Notes under the pieces: model-generated
The model's input: the letters and a program-made list of their open reading frames with translations, nothing else
Databases searched by the model: none
What the model was told of the DNA's origin: nothing
Shown: one piece after another, positions 1 through 8,109 of the stretch
How the letters are laid out: each line of letters begins with the position of its first letter
Numbering within the stretch: position 1 is the stretch's first letter
Source of the DNA: Arenicellales bacterium
GTDB lineage: Bacteria > Pseudomonadota > Gammaproteobacteria > Arenicellales > JAHEKD01
Assembly: GCA_028284225.1 (NCBI GenBank)
Contig: JANQSD010000019.1
Location: forward strand, 186,001-250,000
Length of the DNA stretch: 64,000 nucleotides
Direction of reading: 5' to 3'
Made by a program: the position numbers and the translations under genes

Positions 1-1485
1 GGCACTAATCTGGTACTTCCGGCAAACACCGGGTCGGGAAAAACCTCGTTAGCTGCCTGGCTAACATCACAAGGCCATGCATATTTAACCGACGAGCTAG
101 TGCTTTTCAGTGGTGAAATAGCGGAATTTGAGGCGCTTTATAGGCCATTAAATATAAAAGCTGAAGGCCTGGATGTACTCAAAGCCTTGATAAAAAACAT
201 TCACTCAGAGCAAGAAATCAAAACTGACAATCTGATTGTTTGGCCTGCAGAATTTATTGGTCAGCGTATCTGTGAGCCCGGAACTTTTACGGCTGATTTA
301 TTTATATTTCCTAACTATAAAAAAGACAGTGAGTTGATTATTGAGCCGTTAAGTTCAGCTCAAACAGGTCTGGAGTTAATGGCATGCAATGTTAATGCCA
401 GAAATCTTGCAGATCATGGTTTTAAACAGTTGAGCAAGATTGCCAGACAAGTTCCCGGTATTCGCTTGACCTATAGCAGTTTTGAACAATTAACACCTTT
501 AATACCTGAGTTAATTGATTTAATGACCAGCAAGGTTATCGACAATGACTTTTTGCGAGCGCTATTTAAAGCGGCTCCGGTGAGCCAGACACCGGCGGTT
601 GCTGACGATGCCGGCCCTAGTGCCGCTATTCCGTCTGCTACGATAAAAACCGGAAAAAAGAAACTATGTATTGGTATGGCGACTTATGATGATTACGATG
701 GGGTCTATTTTTCAGCGCAGGCAATCCGACTGTATCATCCTGAAATCACAGATGATACGCAAATCCTGGTTCTGGATAATCATCCGACTGGAAAATGTGC
801 TAACGATCTTAAGGCCCTGGATAAGAAAATCAAGAATTATCATTATCAGCCGGTTACTGATAAAACCAGCACGGCAATTCGTGATCAGCTTTTTGAACAT
901 ACCGATGCGGATTATGTTCTATGCATGGATTGTCATGTTTTTCTTGAGCCAGGTGTCATAAAAAAGTTGTTCGACTATTTCGAATCTAATCCAGACACAA
1001 ATGATTTGCTACAAGGTCCGATGTATTCAGATGATTTAAAGCAATTATCAACGCATTTTCGTCCCACTTGGAATCAGGGCATGTATGGAGTGTGGGGATA
1101 TGACCAACGTGCACAAAGGCCGGATGCACCAGCATTTGAGATTCCAATGCAAGGTTTAGGTTTGTTCGCTTGCCGTAAACAAGCCTGGCCAGGATTCAAT
1201 GAAAGCTTTCGTGGTTTTGGTGGTGAAGAAGGCTATATTCATGAAAAATTCCGCCAAGCAGGGGGCAAAACCTTGTGCCTGCCTTTCTTGCGCTGGATAC
1301 ATCGTTTTGCACGACCGATGGGCGTGCCTTATCCTATCAACTGGCCGGATAGAGTGAGAAATTACTTAATTGGTTTTACCGAGTTAGGTTTGGATACACA
1401 GCCACTCATTGAGCATTTCAACGAGTACTTGGGCGAGGCTGCTACAGCCACAATGGTGACGGCTTTTGAGCAAGAATTTGAATGA
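1..1485 (+). CDS. HprK-like P-loop kinase domain fused to a GT-A glycosyltransferase (5' partial)
   Basis: The reading frame is open from base 1, so the start lies outside the window; 494 residues are visible. The first 40 residues hold a Walker A motif (NTGSGKT, residues 9-15) followed by a TDELV segment, the arrangement seen in HprK-related small-molecule or peptide kinases. From about residue 221 a second domain begins that looks like a GT-A glycosyltransferase: a D-x-H metal-binding triplet (DCH, about 310-312) as in polypeptide GalNAc-transferase-like enzymes and a GGEEGY acceptor-side motif (about 407-412). HprK-like proteins often sit in peptide-modification or surface-polysaccharide loci, so a glycoconjugate role is inferred. 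The fusion is unusual. Substrates are unknown. Confidence 0.7.
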   Translation, partial: GTNLVLPANTGSGKTSLAAWLTSQGHAYLTDELVLFSGEIAEFEALYRPLNIKAEGLDVLKALIKNIHSEQEIKTDNLIVWPAEFIGQRICEPGTFTADLFIFPNYKKDSELIIEPLSSAQTGLELMACNVNARNLADHGFKQLSKIARQVPGIRLTYSSFEQLTPLIPELIDLMTSKVIDNDFLRALFKAAPVSQTPAVADDAGPSAAIPSATIKTGKKKLCIGMATYDDYDGVYFSAQAIRLYHPEITDDTQILVLDNHPTGKCANDLKALDKKIKNYHYQPVTDKTSTAIRDQLFEHTDADYVLCMDCHVFLEPGVIKKLFDYFESNPDTNDLLQGPMYSDDLKQLSTHFRPTWNQGMYGVWGYDQRAQRPDAPAFEIPMQGLGLFACRKQAWPGFNESFRGFGGEEGYIHEKFRQAGGKTLCLPFLRWIHRFARPMGVPYPINWPDRVRNYLIGFTELGLDTQPLIEHFNEYLGEAATATMVTAFEQEFE

Positions 1486-1497
1486 TCGGTAATACTA

Positions 1498-2418
1498 CTA
1501 GCCTAAACGATATAATGCGTCCATATGGTCGTAAGTCAGGGCCGAAATTTCGCGCAAAATATCGCTACGGGAATTGATCCAGCGGGTATAGGATCTGGCT
1601 CGACGATTACGCTGAATCATGCCAATAAATGTATAAGGATACTCATTGCCTTTATTGTCCTTGGCTACAACAATGCCCATATCGCCACACAACCTTGAGG
1701 TTGAGCCCGTCTTATCATAGACATCAACGGAGTTGGGGATACTGGGCACATAAGTGGCAATTCGATCTTTGTTGGGTAATCCCATGTAATATTTAAGTTG
1801 ATCGGCCGATGGTAAGCGGTCATTCCAAATGGCGTATAAAAAACGGCTGTAATCATGTGCCGAGGCTGTATTACGATACGTCTTGCCACCTCTGGGTATA
1901 TATTCCACGATAGAGGTTTGTCTAAACAATCTCGGGCTGTGGGATTTCAAAACTCGCTCCACTTTAGTGGGTCGATAGGAGCGTTTGGCACGTTTACCTA
2001 TTATATCGATAAGTTTGTTAGTAGCACTGTTGCTGCTGTAGCGAATCATCCGTTCAAGTAAGTACTTTTCCCGATGGGTATAGGGATAGCGGGCTGAGTT
2101 CGTGTTATGTTGAATAAAAAATGCCTGAGCCACGAACGGTTTGATCATGCTGGCAGCTTGCATGGGGCGGTCTTCATTGATTGAAACCAGCTTGACTCCA
2201 CTGGTGAAATCGTAAACTGACCAGGCGGTGCGTTCATTACTGTCCAGCAAGCCTCGGCGACGCATGTTTTTGACTGCTTTTTCAATTTTATTCTCAAGCG
2301 GATGCGAAGATGCCGAATAAGCAATGCCGGGGAAAATCAGGGAAGGGATGCCTGCGGTGGCCGCACCAGCCGCTGTCAATTTAATAAAGCTACGCCTGTC
2401 TAATTGTGCTGAACTCAT
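1498..2418 (-). CDS. Tat-exported class A beta-lactamase-fold serine hydrolase
   Basis: The 306-residue protein begins at an ATG preceded by a good GGGAG ribosome binding site; an upstream in-frame extension of 43 residues lacks one. The N-terminus has a twin-arginine signal (RRSFIKL, from residue 8) and a hydrophobic stretch. The penicillin-binding-fold triad is visible: SMIK at 90-93, SSN near 128-130 and KTG at 236-238. An obvious omega-loop Glu as in true class A beta-lactamases (ExxLN) is not apparent, so it may be a DD-peptidase-like or other periplasmic acyl-serine hydrolase rather than a resistance enzyme. It converges on the glycosyltransferase gene with a 12-bp gap. Confidence 0.75.
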   Translation of the reverse strand: MSSAQLDRRSFIKLTAAGAATAGIPSLIFPGIAYSASSHPLENKIEKAVKNMRRRGLLDSNERTAWSVYDFTSGVKLVSINEDRPMQAASMIKPFVAQAFFIQHNTNSARYPYTHREKYLLERMIRYSSNSATNKLIDIIGKRAKRSYRPTKVERVLKSHSPRLFRQTSIVEYIPRGGKTYRNTASAHDYSRFLYAIWNDRLPSADQLKYYMGLPNKDRIATYVPSIPNSVDVYDKTGSTSRLCGDMGIVVAKDNKGNEYPYTFIGMIQRNRRARSYTRWINSRSDILREISALTYDHMDALYRLG

Positions 2419-2645
2419 AACTTCTCCCGTATGAAGATCAGTCCTAGTTACACGTCTAAAAACTTTCGATGCCTGCCTCCTGCTATGCAGATGCCCCCAA
2501 GCATCATTCGGTTGGAAACAAAGTATAGCATTTAAAGTTACCTGCATTCCACATTTATTATTTTTTGCATAAATAATAATTCAAACTAAAAATTTCATAA
2601 AAATACAAGGATTTTGTGTTTTGAGTGCGCTAAGCTTGATATGTA

Positions 2646-3734
2646 ATGAATGATGTAAAAATAGCTGACGAATCACTGAAATATAATAAAGGTCGAGGGG
2701 CGCTGAGTAACCATACCAACCGGTTTGAATCGCTGATCAAAGACACAGAACCTGCGTTTATCCATGATGAAGAAATTCCAAAACCGGTGACGCAGCTTAT
2801 TGAGGATCATTCCAAAACGATTGTAAATTTTAATGATTCTCCGGACATTCCGTTCGATCAATCAGTGAATCCTTATCGGGGTTGCGAACATGGTTGTGTA
2901 TATTGCTACGCTCGCCCGACACATGCTTATCTGGGTTTATCCCCAGGCCTTGATTTTGAGACCAAAATTTTGATCAAACCCAATGCACAAACCCTGTTGA
3001 AGGGTTATTTAGCTAAAAAGAACTATCAATGTCGGCCATTAGCATTTGGGACAAACACCGATGCTTATCAGCCGGTTGAAAAAAAACTTAGAATCATGCG
3101 GCAACTGGTCGAGCTATTGCATCAATATCGGCATCCGTTGACGATAGTGACTAAATCCGCACTGGTCTGTCGGGACATTGACTTACTGGCAGATATGGCC
3201 AAAGATAACCTCTGTCGGGTGGCGGTTTCGGTAACCTCACTGGATCACAAATTGAGCAACAAACTTGAACCCCGAGCAGCTTCCCCCCAGAGCAGGATTA
3301 AAACTATAAAAACACTAAACGATGCCGGGATTCCGGTAATGGCGATGGTGGCACCGGTAATACCCTTTTTAAATGACAGTGAAATTGAGTCAATATTGGA
3401 AAAGGTGGCTGCTGCGGGCGCCGTAGATGCAGGATATGTATTGCTTAGGTTGCCCCATGAGATCAAAGATTTGTTCAAACAGTGGTTGCAAGTGCACAAA
3501 CCGTTGAAGGTTGATCATATTATGAGTTTGATCAGGCAATCTCGTGGAGGCAAAGAATATGATAATCGCTATGGTTATCGAATGCGTGGTACAGGGCAAT
3601 ATGCTGAATTAATTGCTCGCCGTTTTGCCGTGGCAAAGAAAAAATATGGCTTGAATGGTATTCATCAACCCATGAATACAACCTTGTTTGTTAAACCCAA
3701 TACAGGCAATCCGGCACAAATGAATTTGTGGTGA
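2646..3734 (+). CDS. Radical SAM protein, PA0069/SplB-like family
   Basis: A 362-residue protein with the radical SAM cluster motif C80-x3-C84-x2-C87 followed by YAR, near the sequence NPYRGCEHGC, which is typical of the PA0069-type family related to spore photoproduct lyase. The cysteines would bind a 4Fe-4S cluster that cleaves S-adenosylmethionine. The substrate of this family is not established. The start follows an in-frame-unrelated ATG-TAA and has no strong ribosome binding site, but the family usually begins near here (GRGALSNHTNRF). It is a single gene followed by the DUF4399 gene 80 bp downstream. Confidence 0.85.
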   Translation: MNDVKIADESLKYNKGRGALSNHTNRFESLIKDTEPAFIHDEEIPKPVTQLIEDHSKTIVNFNDSPDIPFDQSVNPYRGCEHGCVYCYARPTHAYLGLSPGLDFETKILIKPNAQTLLKGYLAKKNYQCRPLAFGTNTDAYQPVEKKLRIMRQLVELLHQYRHPLTIVTKSALVCRDIDLLADMAKDNLCRVAVSVTSLDHKLSNKLEPRAASPQSRIKTIKTLNDAGIPVMAMVAPVIPFLNDSEIESILEKVAAAGAVDAGYVLLRLPHEIKDLFKQWLQVHKPLKVDHIMSLIRQSRGGKEYDNRYGYRMRGTGQYAELIARRFAVAKKKYGLNGIHQPMNTTLFVKPNTGNPAQMNLW

Positions 3735-3814
3735 GAAACTTATTTCGCTGAATTCTCTGCTATACTGAATCAAACGGGGTAGGCAATCTAAGTTCAACTT
3801 TGAAGGAGTTTCAA

Positions 3815-4252
3815 ATGAAAAAAATTGCTTCGGCATGTGCCTTTTTCTCACTACTCATTGCTTCTCAAATCAGCTTCTCAAGCGAATTAATTTCTAAAGC
3901 ACCGGCTGGCGCCAGCGTTTATTTTATCGAACCTGCGGATGGCCAAACAGTATCCGGTGACATCACGGTCAGGTTCGGCTTGTCGGGCATGGGCGTAGCG
4001 CCAGCGGGAATTGATGTCGATAATACCGGCCACCATCATTTATTAATTGATTTGGCAGATGATCAATTGCCGGATATGACCCAACCGTTACCCAGCGATG
4101 ATAACGTGAAGCATTTTGGTAAAGGGCAAACTGAAACAACAATCCAACTTGAGCCCGGTGAACATACACTGCAATTACTATTGGGTAATCATTTGCATAT
4201 TCCACACGATCCGCCAGTGATGTCCGATAAAATTACTGTCATCGTTAATTAA
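3815..4252 (+). CDS. DUF4399 domain periplasmic protein
   Basis: A 145-residue protein whose ATG is preceded by GAAGGAG at 3802-3808. It has a Sec-type signal peptide (MKKIASACAFFSLLIAS) and a mature domain beginning at a GASVYFIEPADGQTV segment with HHHLLIDL and GNHLHIPHDPPVMSD, the histidine-rich signature of DUF4399. The family function is unknown; the histidines suggest metal binding. Its stop overlaps the ATG of the next gene by one base (TAATG), so it is translationally coupled to the SelW-like gene and probably belongs to the same selenium or sulfur unit. Confidence 0.85.
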   Translation: MKKIASACAFFSLLIASQISFSSELISKAPAGASVYFIEPADGQTVSGDITVRFGLSGMGVAPAGIDVDNTGHHHLLIDLADDQLPDMTQPLPSDDNVKHFGKGQTETTIQLEPGEHTLQLLLGNHLHIPHDPPVMSDKITVIVN

Positions 4253-4539
4253 TGGAGCAACAAACTCATCGAATAGAAATAGAATATTGCCATCGTTGTC
4301 GTTGGCTAACGCGCTCAGCATGGATGGCCCAGGAATTACTATCAACATTTACACAGGAATTGGATGAGGTTGCACTTAAACCTGCACAACAAGGTGGTAA
4401 GTTTGAAATTCGTCATAATGGAGCGGTAATCTGGTCTCGCGCACACATGCAGAGGTTTCCAGAAATCACCGAGCTGAAACAACTAATCAGGGACAAGGTC
4501 ATTCCCGGTAAATCGTTGGGTCACGCAGATAAAGACTAG
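4252..4539 (+). CDS. SelT/SelW/SelH (Rdx) family thioredoxin-like protein
   Basis: A 95-residue cytosolic protein with a CHRC redox motif at residues 14-17 after a short beta strand (IEIEYCHRC), and a conserved LKP-x-GGKFEI-x-NG-x-VIWSR segment. This is the bacterial Rdx family related to selenoprotein W; here the redox site is Cys-x-x-Cys with no selenocysteine codon. The family is thought to act as thiol oxidoreductases. It overlaps the DUF4399 gene by one base and precedes the selenium-binding-protein gene, consistent with a shared redox role. Confidence 0.88.
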   Translation: MEQQTHRIEIEYCHRCRWLTRSAWMAQELLSTFTQELDEVALKPAQQGGKFEIRHNGAVIWSRAHMQRFPEITELKQLIRDKVIPGKSLGHADKD

Positions 4540-4681
4540 CCTTGACTTATGGGCTGCTAGTAAAAATTGCCTAGATGAGTTTGTTTTGCTACTATGATTT
4601 TATTGGTTTTAAGGTGGCTGCGCTTTAAAGCAGGTAAAACGTTTAGTTTATTCACACTTACATATTCCGATGGAGGAAGAT

Positions 4682-6043
4682 ATGTCTGATAATGGTAAAT
4701 CATGCTGTGGTCCGGGTTATGCATCGCCACAGGAAGCGATACAGGCTGAAAGAGAAAAGCTGCTTTACACGGTTGCACTGTATACGGGTACCGGAATTGA
4801 GAGACCTGACTACCTGGCTACAGTTGATGTTGATCCCCAAAGCCCTACTTATTCACAAGTCATTCACCGACTGGAAATGCCGAATATCGGAGATGAGTTG
4901 CATCATTCAGGCTGGAACGCCTGTTCCTCCTGTCATCATGATGCAGGCAAATCGCGTCAATACTTGATATTGCCCGGTGTGCGTTCTTCCAGACTGCATT
5001 TTGTCGATACGGCAACTGATCCACGTGCCCCAACACTGCATAAGGTCGTGGAAGGTGATGATGTCAAAAGTAAAACAGATCTTTCCGGCCCACATACGGT
5101 TCATTGCTTGGGCCCGGATATTATTATTTCCATGTTAGGTGATGCCAAAGGCGAGGGGCCCGGTGGTTTCTTGCATTTGAATGAGGATTTCGAGATCGTC
5201 GGGCGCTGGGAAAATGATCTTGCCGGCATGAATTTCAACTATGACTTCTGGTATCAACCCCGCCACAATGTGATGGTGTCATCCGAATGGGGTGCGCCGA
5301 ATACATTCATGCCGGGTTTTGATCTTGATGATGTTGCAGCCGGGAAGTATGGTCACTCTATCCATTTCTGGGATTTCGAAGGTAAGAAAATTGACAAATC
5401 TGTTGATCTTGGTGAGGAAGGCATGATTCCATTGGAGGTGCGATTTCATCATAATCCTGACTCAACTCATGGCTTTGTTGCGGCAACCTTATCATCTAAC
5501 GTTTTTCACTGGCATAAAAACGGTGCCGGTTGGGAAGTCGAAAAAGTTATCGATATTGATCCAATTGAACTGGAGGGCTGGCCTTTCCCTGTGCCAAGTT
5601 TGATTACTGATATTCTGGTGTCCATGGATGATAAATATATTTATTTTTCTAATTGGTTGCATGGTGATTTACGTCAGTACGATATATCTGATCCATCTAA
5701 TCCTAAAATGACCGGACAAGTATGGCTGGGCGGGCTGCTGGACAAAGCACCTGAAGTCAACGGCACCAAGGTTGCCGGTGCTCCACAAATGATTCAACTT
5801 TCCCTGGACGGCAAACGACTTTATGTGACAACGTCGCTCTTCTCTACCTGGGATAATCAATTTTATCCCGACATGAAAGACAAAGGTGCCTGCATGATTC
5901 AGGTTGATTGTGACACTGAAAATGGGGGCATGAGTATCAATCCGAATTTCTTTGTCGATTTCGGCAAAGAACCACATGGGCCGTCACGGTGCCATGAGAT
6001 GCGTTATCCAGGTGGTGATTGCACGTCTGACATCTGGATTTAA
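4682..6043 (+). CDS. mtoX: Selenium-binding protein SBP56 / methanethiol oxidase
   Basis: A 453-residue protein that matches the SELENBP1/MtoX family along its full length: an N-terminal CCGPGY segment, HHSGWNACSSC with vicinal cysteines, NWLHGDLRQYDISDP, and the C-terminal GGDCTSDIWI end. The family oxidises methanethiol to formaldehyde, hydrogen sulfide and hydrogen peroxide and probably uses copper. The ATG at 4682 has a GGAGG site seven bases upstream; the ATG at 4670 does not. Unlike some periplasmic MtoX proteins it shows no signal peptide, so it is predicted cytosolic. It is followed by a strong terminator and faces a persulfide-dioxygenase-like gene. Confidence 0.9.
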   Translation: MSDNGKSCCGPGYASPQEAIQAEREKLLYTVALYTGTGIERPDYLATVDVDPQSPTYSQVIHRLEMPNIGDELHHSGWNACSSCHHDAGKSRQYLILPGVRSSRLHFVDTATDPRAPTLHKVVEGDDVKSKTDLSGPHTVHCLGPDIIISMLGDAKGEGPGGFLHLNEDFEIVGRWENDLAGMNFNYDFWYQPRHNVMVSSEWGAPNTFMPGFDLDDVAAGKYGHSIHFWDFEGKKIDKSVDLGEEGMIPLEVRFHHNPDSTHGFVAATLSSNVFHWHKNGAGWEVEKVIDIDPIELEGWPFPVPSLITDILVSMDDKYIYFSNWLHGDLRQYDISDPSNPKMTGQVWLGGLLDKAPEVNGTKVAGAPQMIQLSLDGKRLYVTTSLFSTWDNQFYPDMKDKGACMIQVDCDTENGGMSINPNFFVDFGKEPHGPSRCHEMRYPGGDCTSDIWI

Positions 6044-6065
6044 TACCCTTAAACCAGGGATAGAT

Positions 6066-6095
6066 AAGTCCCGGCTTTATGCCGGGATTTTTTTA
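6066..6095 (+). terminator. Rho-independent terminator of the SBP56 gene
   Basis: A 7-bp GC-rich stem (TCCCGGC at 6069-6075, GCCGGGA at 6081-6087) with a 5-base loop, followed by seven T residues, 25 bases after the SBP56 stop. It overlaps the last codon of the convergent gene. Confidence 0.9.
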
Positions 6096-6947
6096 AAGTA
6101 CGTCAACCGGAATTTTGATATAACGGATACCGTTTTTTTCTACCGGCGGCATGGCTCCTGCACGCATGTTAACTTGAACCGAAGGTATCATTAAAAACGG
6201 CATTTTTAGTGTTGAGTCCCTTTCTGAGCGCATTCGGACAAAATCATCCTCACAGATATTATTGCCGACATGGATGTTCTTTTCTTTTTCTTCTTTGACA
6301 GTGGTGATGTTAGCAACTTGATTTCGTTGACTACTGCCATAGTCATGACAAATAAAAATTCGATAGTCTTCAGGCAAAGACAAAATTTTCTTGATTGAGT
6401 TGTAAAGTGTTTTCGCATCTCCACCGGGGAAATCACAGCGTGCGGTGCCGGAGTCAGGCATGAACAATGTATCACCAACAAATACAGCATCTTCGATGAC
6501 AAAGGTGATACAAGCCGGGGTATGCCCTGGGGTATGAATAACATGCGCATTAAGATTGCCGATTTTAAATTTTTCTCCATCTTCAAAACGATGATCGAAT
6601 TGCCGCCCGTCAGTTTTAAAATCATCTTCAGCAAGCAGTGCTTTGAAGATTTTTTGAATATCACCAATATGGCTGCCTATTCCGGTTTTGCCACCCAGTT
6701 TGTCCTTTATGTAGGGGGCGGCACTTAAGTGATCAGCGTGGATATGGGTTTCTAAAATCCACTGTAGGTTGAAATCATTTTTCTCTATATACTCGATCAC
6801 ATCATCGGCACATTGTGTATCTGTACGACCTGAAGCGGGGTCATAATTCTTGACAGAGTCTATGATTGCGCACTGTTTGGTTTCTTCGCAGCTTACAACA
6901 TAGCTGAATGTATTTGATTGGGTGTCAAAAAAAGATTCAATTTTCAT
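6093..6947 (-). CDS. MBL-fold metallo-hydrolase, persulfide dioxygenase / Blh-like
   Basis: A 284-residue protein with the metallo-beta-lactamase metal site HIHADH at residues 68-73, HTPGHTPA further on, and an FVGDTLFMPDSGTARCDFPGG segment that is characteristic of the ETHE1/Blh persulfide dioxygenase subgroup and its relatives. Such enzymes oxidise glutathione persulfide to sulfite. The chosen ATG starts at the usual family position (MKIESFFD); an upstream TTG adds 16 residues but has no spaced ribosome binding site. It converges on the methanethiol oxidase gene, and a role in disposing of sulfide made by that enzyme is an inference. Confidence 0.82.
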   Translation of the reverse strand: MKIESFFDTQSNTFSYVVSCEETKQCAIIDSVKNYDPASGRTDTQCADDVIEYIEKNDFNLQWILETHIHADHLSAAPYIKDKLGGKTGIGSHIGDIQKIFKALLAEDDFKTDGRQFDHRFEDGEKFKIGNLNAHVIHTPGHTPACITFVIEDAVFVGDTLFMPDSGTARCDFPGGDAKTLYNSIKKILSLPEDYRIFICHDYGSSQRNQVANITTVKEEKEKNIHVGNNICEDDFVRMRSERDSTLKMPFLMIPSVQVNMRAGAMPPVEKNGIRYIKIPVDVL

Positions 6948-7004
6948 CGATGGATTGGGTACTGAAGTATCTTGGGTAATGATACTACAAATCAAACCTT
7001 GAAC

Positions 7005-7033
7005 AAAAAAGGCGGGTTTAAACCCGCCTTTTT
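7005..7033. terminator. Bidirectional terminator
   Basis: An 18-base perfect palindrome (GGCGGGTTT plus its complement, 7011-7028) with an A run on the left and a T run on the right. On the minus strand it lies about 110 bases after the Tat-type hydrolase gene and so ends that transcript. Confidence 0.9.
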
Positions 7034-7138
7034 ATACCAGTCCCACTCTGTCTCAGGAATGGATTATTTCCACTGCATTTCGCTTTTCTTAACCTTAGAG
7101 CTCATTTCCTTGATTTAGTTCCAAAACAAAACCATTTA

Positions 7139-8002
7139 TTAGTTAAATGCGAATTTTTGTAATCCTAATAAACCTTCACCCATAAGGTTTGGATAACGAG
7201 CTTTATATTTTTTGACTAGATCATCTGCATCAGCTGATTCAGAAATTAATTGTTGATATTCATTCAAATAATCAACTGCAGCTGTCAATTCACCTCGAGA
7301 TGAAGGATAACCATGGCCAACTAAAATATTTTCAGCGTCTAGTTTAGTATTTAATTCTTCCAGAATAGTAATCCAGTTGGTTCGATCCATGCCGGGGAAC
7401 ATATAACAATTGTTATAAACTAAATCTTGGACAATGGCAGTGCTCATTTCAGGAATTTCAATCACAATCTGCTCTTTCGCTTCAGCATTTTTATAGTTAT
7501 GAATTTTCAGTGTTAACCCAGCCATGGTCATTTCATCAGCATCGAGTGCCTGAATTTCATCCACATTTTCTGGCTTTTTAAAAGGTCCGTTTTTTATGTT
7601 ACCTAATATGCCTTGGCTGGTAAAAATAGGTAATCCCTTATAGCTATTTAGACCTCCAGTATGATCCGGATGATCATGGCTGAGAATAACCCCGGCGATG
7701 TCTTTGCCGAGAGATTTGGCCATAGCCACAACTTCTTCAGAATACTCACCGGCATCACCACTATCTACGATAATCAAACCTGATGGCGCATCAAGCAAAT
7801 GAATTGTTACTCGGCCATCATTATGCGTTACAAAAGTGTGACTGGTGCCTGCTTTGTTAGCGATACTCATCAACGTTGAACGTTGTGCAGAGATTGTCTG
7901 AGCTTGGGCCGAGCTAATAAAACCGTTAACAGCCGCTGCTGCAGAGACTGAACTTAAGCCAGCTAATAAGCCGAAATTGCGCCGAGAAATTAAATTGTTC
8001 AT
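7139..8002 (-). CDS. Tat-exported MBL-fold metallo-hydrolase
   Basis: A 287-residue protein with a twin-arginine signal at the N-terminus (SRRNFGLLAG) and an Ala-rich segment ending AQA, so it is probably periplasmic. The metal-binding motif HDHPDH sits at residues 109-114. The fold is metallo-beta-lactamase, but the fine specificity cannot be read: possibilities include a lactonase-, sulfatase- or PQQ-related hydrolase. It lies in the same orientation as the persulfide-dioxygenase-like gene but is separated by a strong terminator, so it is its own unit. Confidence 0.82.
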   Translation of the reverse strand: MNNLISRRNFGLLAGLSSVSAAAAVNGFISSAQAQTISAQRSTLMSIANKAGTSHTFVTHNDGRVTIHLLDAPSGLIIVDSGDAGEYSEEVVAMAKSLGKDIAGVILSHDHPDHTGGLNSYKGLPIFTSQGILGNIKNGPFKKPENVDEIQALDADEMTMAGLTLKIHNYKNAEAKEQIVIEIPEMSTAIVQDLVYNNCYMFPGMDRTNWITILEELNTKLDAENILVGHGYPSSRGELTAAVDYLNEYQQLISESADADDLVKKYKARYPNLMGEGLLGLQKFAFN

Positions 8003-8109
8003 TAGTTTGCTCCTTGGATTTGTACGGCAAATAATATGAACTATCTATAACGCGGGCAAATGAAAAATTAGATTTACGTTATAGAAAAATTTGATATTGA
8101 GAACCTGCG

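Noticed and set aside
4252..4539. Possible selenocysteine codon in the SelW-like gene
   Set aside because: The redox motif is CHRC with ordinary cysteine codons and the only TGA/TAG is at the natural end, so it is not a selenoprotein gene.
6206..6667. A long minus-strand frame inside the persulfide-dioxygenase-like gene
   Set aside because: It lies in another frame of a well-supported gene, is low complexity and Lys-rich, and shows no domain.
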